In this document: piece after piece, positions 21,688 to 31,488 of the stretch
How positions within the stretch are numbered: the stretch's first letter is position 1
Layout of the letters: each line of letters begins with the position of its first letter
Assembly: GCA_029945375.1 (NCBI GenBank)
Contig: CM057057.1
Location: 620,001 to 684,000 of the forward strand
Source: Agaricus subrufescens
Taxonomy: Eukaryota; Basidiomycota; Agaricomycetes; Agaricales; Agaricaceae
DNA length: 64,000 nt
Reading direction: 5' to 3'
Program-made: the position numbers and the translations under genes
Notes under the pieces: generated by a model
Database searches by the model: none
Told to the model about the DNA's origin: nothing
Seen by the model: only the letters and a program-made list of their open reading frames with translations

Positions 21688-24492
21688 ATGACCTCTCCGA
21701 TCTCCAATCCGTTCTATACAGTCATCCAAACTCTTGAAGTAAACCACTTTCCCCTCGAAAATTTCATCCGCCGCACATTACTGGAGCCAGGAGTTGAGGA
21801 ATCCCAATATATCAGCCAGTTTCTTGAAGACCTGCCTCGCTTGTTAGATTGGTTATGCTACCATGAGCGGACTCAGAAGATAGTGGATGAATGGATGAAG
21901 AAGACATATGTCCGAAAATTGACATCACAAATACGAGATATCACCAAGCCCGAAAAAGGATTTCACTTCAATGCAGGATCAGTAACTGCGGAACGAATGA
22001 GGGAATGTACTATCGATAACATCGCAGGCGGAATACAGGCCCATGCCCCAGACGTTTGGGAGCTGGTTGGAAGTTTGATGGAGTCTGATTCAACGGTGAT
22101 CCAGCACCGTAGAAGAGAGCAGGGTAAACGGGACGGCACTAAGAAACAGGTGGAGAATGACGAGGACATTGAGATAGGCCCAGACAGTCAGCACGATAAT
22201 ATTCTGGAAGACTTCGAGAACGGTGACAAAGCAAACGATGTTGACGAGGCCAAGCATCAGCGGCTATGTTTGCAACGCATTGTCAGTTCATTTATTGATT
22301 TAATTCTTGGTATCTCACCATTGTTAAACTAGAAACAAGTGACCTGCATCAGTATTATGATGCAGGCCACCAACCAGAGATGTAATTCATTACAAACTCT
22401 TGTTGGTATATTCCTTCAGTCTTGTAATGTATCCGAACAAACGCGCAACTTTTTGGCACATCTGGGCATCTCAGTATCAGTCACAAGCATTACTAGAGCC
22501 ATTCAAAACTTATCTCAGAAGGCTCATGAAGACATTCAAAATCTCGGCGCAACTCTTCTCACTTCATACGCATACGACAATCTTGACATCGACCTCGTCC
22601 ATTCTACTCCAACACTTGAAACTTCGACGAAGGACACCCTTGCTCATCTCACCACAGCATCGATGTTTCCGTTACACCCCCTGACTACCAAGCAAGACCT
22701 CGATTATACTGACCAATTACGTGAATTGGCAGTTAATCCTCCAGCGCCGTCGACTGTTGCCGACTTGTTGGCCCATCTTCCCCCGGAATACAATAAGCTC
22801 GATGAAAAGAAACGATCAATACAGGATCGTTTCAACTCTTGGAAATTCATCTATGACCTTGTCGCACATGGTCCATCTTACTTCGCATCATTTAAACAAA
22901 AGCTAGGCGAGCCCGAAGAAATCGATTGCATTCCTCTTGTGAAAACGAAACAAGTTCCACTTCGGGCTTCAAAAACTGGACCCAGCTCTCCAGCAAAGAA
23001 CGCGACTGTACTCGAAGAATTTTTTCGTCAATCAAATATAGGCGAAAGTGATAATGTATCCAATAATCCCGATAACATACAGCCACCGCCAACTCATAGC
23101 AACAACGCTAAGAACCCTCCGATCAACACCGGGAACACTGTTATTCTCACTTTTGGAGATCTCTTGACTGGGCAACACCTGCACAGTCTTCAGGATTCAC
23201 GGATAGACGACATCAGCCCTGGTACCAGGTTTGAAGCACTAGTCTTCTGCCATGGGTGGTTTCACGCTCGAATGGCCTGCGCTGATGCCATTTGGAGGCG
23301 TCACATTGAGAATTCGGACACGGAGAACGATCCTATCAGTCTCGCGAGATATGTCACTCAACTCCGACCACATGAGAAACACAAAATCCTTACCAATCCC
23401 ACATTTCGTCAGCTTCATGAAGTTATACTCCATGTCGGTATCATTATCAGACTTGATGCCTGGCGGGTCCAAGTTTCTCGTCGGCATCCTGGAATTTCCT
23501 CATTGGAAGAATGGGCACTTACTAACCCGAGTTGGGAGGAGATCTGCGACATTGCTGATGAATTGGTCAAGACGTTCGTCGCCTCACCTAACATGTTCAC
23601 TGGGGTTCAACAAGATCGCGGTCAGCGTGACAAGGCTTTTGAAATAACACAAGCTCACCACAAAGATTTCCTGCTCTACGAGGAGACAAACTACGCGATG
23701 AATCACGGAGATATGGGTCGTCTTGATGCATGTCTCATCGAATGGATGTTCTACTTCTTTGGGTGCGGTAAAAGCAAGTATGGCCACGCAATGTTCCACT
23801 ACCTTGAAAATATGTACATTAGGTACCCTAAACCTTTAGTGTCAGTACCAATTTTTTGACGGTAGAGTCAAAGCTCACATATTTACAGAAAAGCAATTCG
23901 GATGAACTCTCTGGTAAATCCCACAGGACGAAAAGGTCATTTCCGAGGGGTTGATTGGGTTATCGAACATAATAACCTATATGTCAAGAGAATCTTTGGC
24001 GGTTATGGCTCCAATCGTACAGTGGATCGTATGGTGGATGCGTCACCACTCATCGAAGTATACAAGGATGTCCGCGCACAGTTTGAGCAAATGTTTTGCT
24101 TAACTCACAAGACGTCGAAACACGCCGCCCCCAAAATGAAACACACATTTAAAAGGGTCACTCAGCATATGGAAACTCACGGCACCAATCACTTCGTTCC
24201 AGGTCGAGAATCAAAAAATGTATTGGTAAATGTTATACAAGCGGGAATGGATAGCTTGGCATCCACAATCAAGAAATCCAGGGCAAAGTGGCTGGCCGAA
24301 GCACAGAAAGAAGAACTCTTGACGAGAGACACTGTAGACCAGTTTGGAGCCAGAGTCAATATCGGAGGCAACGAGCAGAGTGCAATAGAACCCGAGCAAC
24401 TTGAAGAAGAGACCACAACTGCGCGAGAAGGAATCGAGTTTGGGGATATTGAAGACGACGGGAGCCTATTCGTAGACGACGTTCTTGATTAG
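21688..24492 (+). CDS. DUF6589-family protein of a mobile element
   Basis: Three exons (21688-22281, 22333-23822, 23889-24492) close in frame to 895 residues. The introns are GTCAGT..TAG and GTACCC..CAG. Landmarks that I associate with DUF6589, a family greatly expanded in basidiomycetes, are a C-I-S-I-M-M-Q-x-T-N-Q-R-C-N block at about 203-216, SYAYDNLDID (about 277-285), FGDLLTGQHL, a W-F-H-A-R-M-A-C-A-D-A-I-W block, HGDMGRLD, and near the end NSLVNPTGRKGHFRGVDWVI and GYGSNRT. The repeated acidic motifs (YDNLD, GDLLTG, HGDMGRLD) could form a metal-binding RNase H-like core, but this is a guess. The C-terminus is acidic. The gene is uninterrupted, converges with the helicase gene (tails 308 bp apart), and sits between terminal inverted repeats. 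The start is the first ATG in frame. Confidence 0.8.
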
Positions 24493-24800
24493 GGCAGATT
24501 TCCTGGAAGCGAGCCCGGCTGTCCAGAGTTATTAACACACGGATACCACATGGGATAATATTGATACGATGTTGAAGTGATCTGGTGATACCAAGGAGGT
24601 AACTTTGAATCTGTTTGCGTTGGTACAGCCGGTGTTGAGAAAGCAGCGAGTGAAGCAGAAGCAGAAGCAGCAAGTGAAGCCGAAGGAGACGCAGCAGGAG
24701 GCTGAGCAGCCAAAGCAACCGATGATGTAGGACAGGATGTCCCCTGGCCCTCTATAAGTTCAGTTTTTACCTTTTTAGAAACAGCACATGAGCGCTCTAT

Positions 24801-27353
24801 TCAACGCTCATCAGTACGAACTAAATACGGGGCCACGTTGGACATACGATTGTGCCCAACCTGGCCACACCCCCCGCATCGGTTAGGAGCGCGTAGTCGA
24901 CGCTGTGGAGCTACGGAAGGCGGTGCCGAATCTAGCGAGGGTGGGAGGGAATGCGGGGCCGCCATCGTCGTCGTTACAGGAGGAACTTGACGCGCCATCG
25001 TCGTCGTCGTCGTCGTCGTCGTTAGAATCTGGCGCGTTGTCGTCGTCGTGGTTGGATCTTCACGCGTCGTCGTCGTCGTTGGAACCTGGCGCGTCGTCGT
25101 CGTCGTCGTCGTTGGAACCTGGCGCGTCGTCGTCGTCGTCGTCGTCGTTGTTGGAACCTGGCGCGTCGTCGTCGTCGTCGTCGTTGTTGGAACCTGGCGC
25201 GTCGCCGCCCTCGTTGGAAGAGAAATCGGGATAGCATCCTTTTCGAAAGGAGGGTGAGCTGCGAGTAAGTCAACGAGCCCCTGACCACAGCTTTCAATCC
25301 ACTCCTGACCCCAAGTGGTTTGCCTGCCAAGATGCGCCACGTCACTTATCTTATCCAAAGCCCAGCAAGCGAGTACGCGATCTATCACTTCCTCTGACAT
25401 CAGGAGTTGGGGACCCAAACGATGAACAACTCCTTCCCCGAGGCGCGCCACTGCTTGAGTGTAGCGCCATTCATAAAGTATTTGCTTGAAACTCGAATGC
25501 TTCAGGCTGCGAGTATACGCGAGAGGGATCACGGAACGTCGAGGGACTGAGGGTTTTTTGAGGGGAGGGCTGAGGAATTCCAGGAAGGATTCGGGGTTGC
25601 ACTTGTCGCAGCACAACGTACAAGCTGCGGGTTGACATCGCTGGCAACCATCAACCGCAGCAGGGTCGCAACGGATGTGGCCGTCGCTAACTATAGAATA
25701 TCACGCAATAAGCGCGGGGTGAGAAAATTTAATTAGAGAACTCACTTCGATGTTCATTGTCGAAAAACATTTGCGGAACAAGGCGACGGCAAGGTACATA
25801 CGATGGAAGATTGATATAATCATCCATCGCTGTACCCTGCCGCACACCGGGGGCTTTCCCCTTCTTTGTGTTCTTGGGATCCTTGGGAGATATCTCGGGC
25901 CTGAGGTAACGGGCTCGGCATTGCGTTGACCATGTGGCGAAGTCAGGTGGCAGCTGTGACGGCGTGGATTGACAGGTCGTGTCAACCTCCATTGACACTT
26001 CATTAATCTCGTTAGCCGCACAAGTTTGTGACCGTTTTTGTCGTTGTCGGCGCCCCATCTGTGAGTCTCCTGAGCCTCTTTTCGGCCCACTCGAGGCCAC
26101 TCTTCTGCCTGTGTCTGTGTCTTTTTTCTCGACGAGCAGAACTCCAACTCCTCGACTTCCAGCACTTCGAGCTGCACGACCGAATCGTTGCCACAGGGTG
26201 CAGAGGTCGCATGTGGCCTTGTATTGGACCACGACCTCCACATCCCCAACATCCATTCCCTAAAAAGTTGAGTAACGTTGTACAGCACGACATAATGATA
26301 AGATAACTTACCAAACCGAAAGCATCGGTGCACAGCAATCCCCATATCTCCCCCTCTCGAAACTGCTTCACCTTCTCCTCACGATATTTCTGGCTCATTG
26401 TAGAATGAAACCAGGCAATTTTTGAGTGATATTCCTTGCGAAGTCGTTGACTGAAATACCGTTTTGCTTCCTCAGCCTCTTTGATATCATCGAAAAAGAC
26501 CAGAAATTTTTTCGGCGTCTCCATACTTGCATCCCAATTATATGGAACCAAGAACCCGAGGTCTTGGTAAGATGATGCTGGCGCAGTAAGCTCTCGAACC
26601 ATCACCGCGATATCAGGACGATCGTTTGAGCACAAGATTTCCAGCGTATTATCTTTATTCATGTGCAACAATTTTCGTATTTCGGTTAGAAGAGGTGGGG
26701 GGAAGGTTGCTGATGCAATGTATATGGGGAAAGGGTCGGATATGAAATAGCGGATCGCGCCAACAGTAAGGTATTGCTTTCTGAATGTTCCCCATTGAGC
26801 TATACAGTGAGCTTCATCAAAGATAAATCCGAGGATTTGACGAGTGAAAGACGGGACACTCCAGAGGTCTTTCACTTGGTCATTGGTCATAAGAATCTCC
26901 GGGTTCGTGACCACAACCTCATACTTTCCTTTTTGTATTTCCTGTGAGTTATGGAATTCAACAGTGAAGATTTAAATTAACAGTGAAAATAACCTTGAAT
27001 GTAGCGGGGGTCGCATTTTCGGCTGCTACCGCTATAGCCGAGATTCCAACGGCCAACAGAGAATCAACGTTTTGCTTCGCAAGCACATTCAATGGACTGA
27101 TGACAAAGAGGATTTTCTTAGAGCCACGCGATTGGGCCATTACCAGAGGAATCCAGAAGGAGAGCGTCTTGCCTGCTCCTGTGGGTGCGCATCCAACCAC
27201 GTCCCGACCAGCATAAAACGCCTTGGCAACTTCGAGTTGATACCAACATGGCCGCTTCCCGAACCTTTGTTGCACTAATTTTATTATTTGATCATTGGTC
27301 CAATCGGAATCTAAAGCGGTGATGCGCGACGATGAGGCAGTGCCAGCGGGCAT
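24801..27353 (-). CDS. RecQ-type DEAH helicase of a mobile element
   Basis: Four exons (27353-26994, 26941-26312, 26259-25746, 25690-24801) join in frame to 797 residues across introns of 52-55 bp. Superfamily 2 motifs appear in order: a substrate-recognition Q (W-Y-Q) near residue 38, Walker A APTGAGKT (56-63), TNPEIL (motif Ib), DEAH (162-165), SAT, a C-terminal FGLGMDVGDVE, and motif VI QRFGRAAR (354-361). DEAHC followed by QWG is typical of RecQ helicases. Downstream comes a Cys-rich segment (C-D-x8-C-x2-C type, then LCCDKC), a region with runs of Thr separated by RQVP, and a final CGGCGQVGHNRMSN that looks like a zinc knuckle missing its last Cys. RecQ-like proteins unwind 3'-tailed DNA. 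Here the location between inverted repeats points to a role in element mobility or maintenance, which is inference. Confidence 0.85.
24985..25215. repeat. TCG/CGA trinucleotide array inside the helicase gene
   Basis: Four to six blocks of (GTC)n or (TCG)n alternate with TTGGAACCTGGCGCG. On the reverse strand they encode poly-Thr tracts punctuated by RQVP. The structure is nested: a triplet repeat inside an approximately 36-48-bp repeat. Length variation between copies is expected. Confidence 0.9.
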
Positions 27354-27884
27354 CAGGAAATGATGGATGATAGCGTGACAAATTAATATTTTATTAATTA
27401 TTCAAAATAATTATTGAATCTGTTTTCTCGTGGGATCGACTACCCAATTTGATTCTCGGTGATGGCCGAAAGACATAAGGTGCCAGCCCCTCACTGCGTG
27501 AGCAAACCCTTACTTTGTTCGTGTTTGGTCGAGTCCGCTATAGGACGTACGCACGTGAGTCGGCTGGGTAGGAGCCTGGATGTCACCACTTAGATTCTGT
27601 CTTTTACAAATCCTATAAGGGTGAAACTCTGCCTTTTGCTTGAGCAATTGAGGGTGGCTACAACCTCATGTACTGTTACATAGGAGTGGCCAGCAATCTC
27701 TCAGTGGAATAAAAGGCATGCAAGTTCCTGAGCCGGAAAGACTTAAATTTGCAAAGGAGTGGAATCCTAATAAGCTGCCATTTTGAAAGGTTGAAGGACA
27801 AGACGAAGTGAGCAATGGAGGCTGAAACAGCGCCCAAACATTCCCAAAAACAAGGATTTTGGATAGATTTGTCTGCACCCATGT

Positions 27885-28010
27885 AATCTAATCATATGCA
27901 GATTGACTAAATTTGGTAAAGTCCCTATGAGGACTCCAGACACTTGTCATCAAGGAGGCAACAACAGTTGAAAGCTCAGATTTCTCCAGTGCCACCCCCT
28001 TGACCCAAAC
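27885..28010 (-). repeat. Right terminal inverted repeat, outer block
   Basis: It is the inverted partner of 21201-21324; read in reverse complement it runs from a GGTTTGGGTCAAGGGGGTGGC border inward to ATATGATTAGATT. Confidence 0.85.
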
Positions 28011-28375
28011 CTAGCCACCAGTGACCACCAATAACTGGGTGGCTGTGGTCTGATTAGATAATCTCAGAGTGGCTAGATATTATGTAATATATATTTTTTG
28101 GTGGTCAGTGGCCACTCTGGTGGCAAGCCTCCGAGCCACCAGTGGCTATTTTTGTGCCCAATTTCCCAAAAGAGTCGACTCTGGGCAAATTTTTTGCAAA
28201 CAACTCGCCCAATATTACATAACTTTCCACGAAACTACCACCAAAAAAAAGGAAAAAAATCACCGCATTTTTTGTGCTATCAAACTCCGCTGCTTACGTA
28301 ATCACGCCAGTGGCCAATCTGGTGCCTCCTGGTGGGTACCCTGGTGGCTAGCTGGTGGCTCCTGGTGGCAACTTA
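28005..28375. repeat. GTGGC-rich array, right flank of the element
   Basis: It contains GCCACCAGTGACCACC, ACTGGGTGGCTGTGGTCTGA and later repeated CTGGTGGCTAGCTGGTGGC. It includes a segment (about 28225-28320) also present at 8815-8905. No gene is supported in 28011-28820. Confidence 0.65.
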
Positions 28376-28739
28376 ATATAATTTCATCCTTTATTTTTCA
28401 AATATCTCAGCCAATTCTCCACCAAACAACCTCAAACAAAGCTCAAAAAATCAACAAAATTCCAACCTATTTTTGCTCCACTGAAACCTTTTCAAGGTTT
28501 CCCATGCTGCACCCCCCAAGGGCTGTCGCCCACCCATTGGCACCAGCAATGGTAATACAGTTAGGTCACATGACACATCACATGACTATGATTCTCATGC
28601 ATCACTCAGATGTTGCTTAGGCAAATCTTGTGTGAATCAATCAACATTGGTTCTCCCCCCCTCATTTCTTGTGTAGTTTTCCCTTCATCTCCTCCTCCCT
28701 CCTCCCCCCATTCATGCAAAGTGATAACAATCTGGTCCT

Positions 28740-28775
28740 TGTTTGGGAGATTGTACATACATACACACAGACACA
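28740..28775. repeat. CA-rich microsatellite
   Basis: ACATACATACACACAGACACACAC is followed by an A8/T9 homopolymer junction at about 28791-28823, immediately before the retroelement sequence. Confidence 0.7.
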
Positions 28776-28820
28776 CACATCCCCTGTCAAAAAAAATTTT
28801 TTTTTAAATTTTTTTAATTT

Positions 28821-29957
28821 TTGGGTTGGGCGTTGCATGCTCACCAGACCTTGGCAGGTCCATATGGATGCCATTTTGAGGACGCCGCTAAGGACGTCCT
28901 CTGCTCTGAGTCTATTCCGTTCTACGGTAGATACATCGATGACGTGTTAAGCATTGTTTATGCTAGTAATGAGACTGAGGCTTGCGCCTTACTTCAGGAC
29001 ACTGTCAAGTTCGATGGGTGTACATTAGAGTGGTCAGCATCGTCCGATCATCTCGTCTTCCTAGATATGACACTCTTTATTGAAGAGGGCAAGTTATTAC
29101 ACAAGCCTTATAGGAAGCCGCTGAACCACTTCGAACGTATCCCATGGATCAGCTCTCACCCGTTATATGTCAAAAAGGGCACATTTACGGGCGAACTGAG
29201 CAGGTTAGCTACGCTATCCTCGAGATTTGACGATTTCTCGAATGCGTGTAGAGACATTGCGGAAATCTACATTATGCGTGGTTACCCTCCGTTGTTAATT
29301 CGTGCTTGGTTAAGAGATAATTACCGGGCGCGGTGGGAAGCGAGACTAAGGGAAGACTCGCCGCTGCGGGCAGACGTGCTTGTTCTTAAAAGCGAATATA
29401 ACATCTCCTGGGATTGGTTTAACGTTCAACAACTGTCAGATACGATTAAGACAAGTTGGGCTACAGCAATGCGCTCTCTGGCCTACGGTATCAAGCGTCT
29501 ACCCGATTCCGGGTACCACACTTCGATAATCGAGTCCAAGCCACGAGTTTCTCTCATCGAGGCTATGCAGAGGACTCTTAGTTTCACGCCGGTCGTTCCG
29601 GCTGGTATTAACTGGGAGTTCGCCGACGCTGGCCCGATGTTTGGGTCATTCTTACGCTTGGACAAACTTGGCTTGCTTGATAAGAAATTTATTGTGTCTA
29701 AAAAACGCAACAAACAACTTATCGATTTAACCTCCATTTGGAGGAAAGTCGTACTGGAGCAACGTGATAGCCTAGCGGTAACATCGCCTATTCCTCAACC
29801 GCCTCCGCCTCCAGCGATGGATCCGGTGGTGGCTCCTGAGACTCCTCGACCTGCGCGGCCTCTTCCTAGACGTCGCATTGATCGTAGGACTGTGGCAGCC
29901 CCCAATACGGGTGGTACGCTAGACGCATGGATCGTCCGGAAACCCCGTGATGACTGA
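28821..29957 (+). pseudogene. 5'-truncated reverse transcriptase of a Penelope-like element (endonuclease-less Coprina type likely)
   Basis: The frame encodes the palm/thumb part of a Penelope-like reverse transcriptase. It has FYGRYIDDVLSIVY (the catalytic YxDD), FLDMTLFIEEGKL, then KPYRKPLNHFERIPWISSHP, a K-K-G-T-F block and RGYPPLLIRAWL. The FLD ... YRKP ... SxHP spacing is diagnostic for the group as I know it. About 28828-28845 the preceding motif GVACSPDL is read in another frame, so a frameshift lies near 28850; the fingers domain is missing altogether. The C-terminus continues as a basic Pro-rich tail ending RKPRDD, with no GIY-YIG endonuclease, which fits the telomere-associated fungal Coprina elements. 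The junction at the 5' side is an A/T homopolymer. Confidence 0.85.
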
Positions 29958-30329
29958 GTTCTATGGAACCTTGGATGCTGAGTATTCTGCGGACCTGGAT
30001 GCAGCCCGTGTAGCAAGTTCGGGTGTAACTGCGGATTAATAGCACGGCGGATGAGTATTGCGGGTCTGCGGGCTCGTTTACGCCACATCGGTGTCCTGTT
30101 TCAGCACGGGGGAACTGGGAGCTAACAGGTTCTTGGTGAAGTGGTTCTTGGTTGTTACCGGGTGTATGGATCCGATCGCATTGCGCAATATCACACAGTT
30201 GAATACTACTTGGGATCGACGTTTTAGACGGTTGTAATACCGACGTCGTCTACCTTCGCGGTACTGATCTTATGCGGTAAGTACCTACCATACCTTCGCG
30301 TAGAGGAAGCAGCACTAACCATGCTTGTT

Positions 30330-30363
30330 CCTAACCCCCTAACCTAACCCTAACTGCCTAACC
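30330..30363 (+). repeat. Interstitial telomere-type repeats (CCCTAA)
   Basis: CCTAACCCCCTAACC and TAACCCTAACTGCCTAACC are irregular copies of CCCTAA, the complement of the fungal telomere unit TTAGGG. A further CCTAACCCT occurs at about 30874. Their place downstream of the reverse transcriptase agrees with endonuclease-less Penelope-like elements, which attach to telomeric ends. Confidence 0.8.
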
Positions 30364-30742
30364 GTGGCCACGGCGGCGTCTGGGAGGGGCGGGATTTCCT
30401 TTTCAGGTTCGCGCGTCGGGTTTCCCATTATGGTAAGTACCCGCTCACTGCTTAGTCATACGGCGGTGATCACTTGATTTTTTCCAGCCAGAACACGTGA
30501 CTTCGTCACGTGGGCTCGGCGGTTTCCGGATCCGAGGGGAACGGGATTGTACATGCCGTTGGTGCTGTACAGTTCTTAGTACGCGGATCACGGCAATTGC
30601 CGGCCGTGGTATCGGAAAGGTAAATCTTGTTTATTAAAGTTAATTAATTGATTGTTTTAATAGTATCGCGGACCGCGCGGGCCGTCTCGGGCTCGGCGAC
30701 GATTATCGATGGTTTCATCGATAAGAACGGTAGGTCTCTAAC

Positions 30743-30827
30743 GATGACGTAAGCCTGATGAGTCTTTTAAAGACGAAACGGGCGGTGCGGGGTATTTTAC
30801 CGCCGCACCCGTTGCGCCCACGTCGTC
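30743..30827 (+). ncRNA. Hammerhead ribozyme, type I, of the Penelope-like element
   Basis: All core parts are in place. CTGATGA is at 30755-30761. Stem II is GTCT with AGAC (30762-30774, five-base loop). GAAA is at 30775-30778. Stem III starts C-G-G-G against CCCG (30808-30811), with an inner TGCGG/CCGCA pairing and a GGTA/TACC hairpin. The cleavage triplet is GTT (30811-30813). Stem I pairs GC (30753-30754) with GC (30814-30815); after an internal loop (AA against GCCC), GATGACGT (30743-30750) pairs with ACGTCGTC (30820-30827), with one G-U. The loops in stems I and II could form the usual tertiary contact. Hammerheads are known in Penelope-like elements. GUU is an allowed but slower triplet, so cleavage may be weak. 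Confidence 0.88.
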
Positions 30828-31089
30828 TCCAACTCAGTGTTATATCGCGCCCCGACCTTCGGCCGGTGCGCTCTTCCTAACCCTCTGACAATGCTGAGTG
30901 ATTTCCCACATATGTTTTTTCCAAAGAACGGAGAAATCAGCACATATGTCATTTTCCTTATATCTCATCAACCGCTCACGGGCCGAATGTGGTTTCCATA
31001 TAAAAAATGGATATCGAATTTTTCTCCTATTTGTTATTATTTTTTCTAAGGGATCCACTCACATGCATTTTCCCACTCAGGAAGGGATA

Positions 31090-31330
31090 GGAGGCATGAC
31101 TAAGCGAAGGTAAGGGGCCACCGTGATGCCACCTTGATGCCACCTTTACATATGTAAGCAGCCCACTGATGCCACCAGTGTGTATGTAAGCAAAGGTAAG
31201 CTTACCTTTGCGCGCATAGCCACCATCCATCATGCCTTTCGGCACCTGCCAAAGGTAACATTGCTGACAAATGTACCTTCCGGGCATAGCCGAAAGGTAC
31301 CACTGAAGCCACCTTTCGAAAATAAATAAA
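31090..31330. repeat. GATGCCACC / AAGGTA repeat tract
   Basis: GATGCCACC recurs four times (about 31121-31171), with inverted AAGGTAAG/CTTACCTTTG and AAAGGTACC/GGTACCTTTC pairs. It may be part of the dispersed repeat family that begins at 30910 with TTTTTTCCAAAGAACGGAGAAA. No gene is present. Confidence 0.5.
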
Positions 31331-31461
31331 GAAAATTCCATATCAATTCAACCAGTGGTCCAATTGCCACGATATTATATGCGTTAGAACGGAAATTAAA
31401 ATGCGAATTTATTTGTGCTATTACCTAAGCAGGAGAGAAAAAAACAAAAGACGTAACGGTG

Positions 31462-31488
31462 ACTGAGAGTGCCTACAGCACTCTCAGT
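31462..31488. repeat. Perfect 11-bp inverted repeat with 5-base loop
   Basis: ACTGAGAGTGC, loop CTACA, then GCACTCTCAGT. In RNA this would be a stable hairpin. It stands alone in an otherwise featureless stretch (31335-32500), in which no gene was found. Confidence 0.8.

Larger units (their letters stand above)
21201..28010. mobile_element. DNA-element candidate with long terminal inverted repeats, DUF6589 gene and RecQ helicase gene
   Basis: The outer ~125 bp (21201-21324 and, inverted, 27885-28010) match closely: GAGAAATC, AGCTTTCAACTGTTGTTGCC, ATGACAAGTGTC, GGAGTCCTCATAGG and AATCTGCATATGATTAGATT in the same order. A second inner match pairs 21328-21460 with 27455-27590 (inverted), separated from the outer block on the right by about 290 bp of extra sequence. 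Between the ends lie two convergent intact genes and no obvious host gene. A third terminal fragment at 9090-9225 shows that the ends are repetitive. No target-site duplication could be fixed because both sides are GTGGC-rich arrays. Whether the DUF6589 protein is the transposase is inference. Confidence 0.65.
28821..30900 (+). mobile_element. Penelope-like retroelement, 5'-truncated, with 3' region
   Basis: The unit comprises the reverse-transcriptase remnant and about 0.9 kb of GC-rich, structured 3' sequence, with telomere-type repeats (30330-30363), short palindromes and a hammerhead ribozyme (30743-30827). The 3' end is set loosely at 30900, where a different dispersed repeat begins. Apparent splice-like signals in the 3' region (GTAAGTACC, TTTTTTCCAG) were noted but not modelled. 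Confidence 0.7.

Noticed and set aside
24356..24718. Leu/Ser/Ala-rich reverse frames downstream of the DUF6589 stop
   Set aside because: They derive from a short GAAGCAGAAGCAG-like tract read in reverse and have no motif.
30300..30370. True chromosome end
   Set aside because: The CCCTAA units are few and irregular and ordinary sequence continues on both sides, so they are interstitial.
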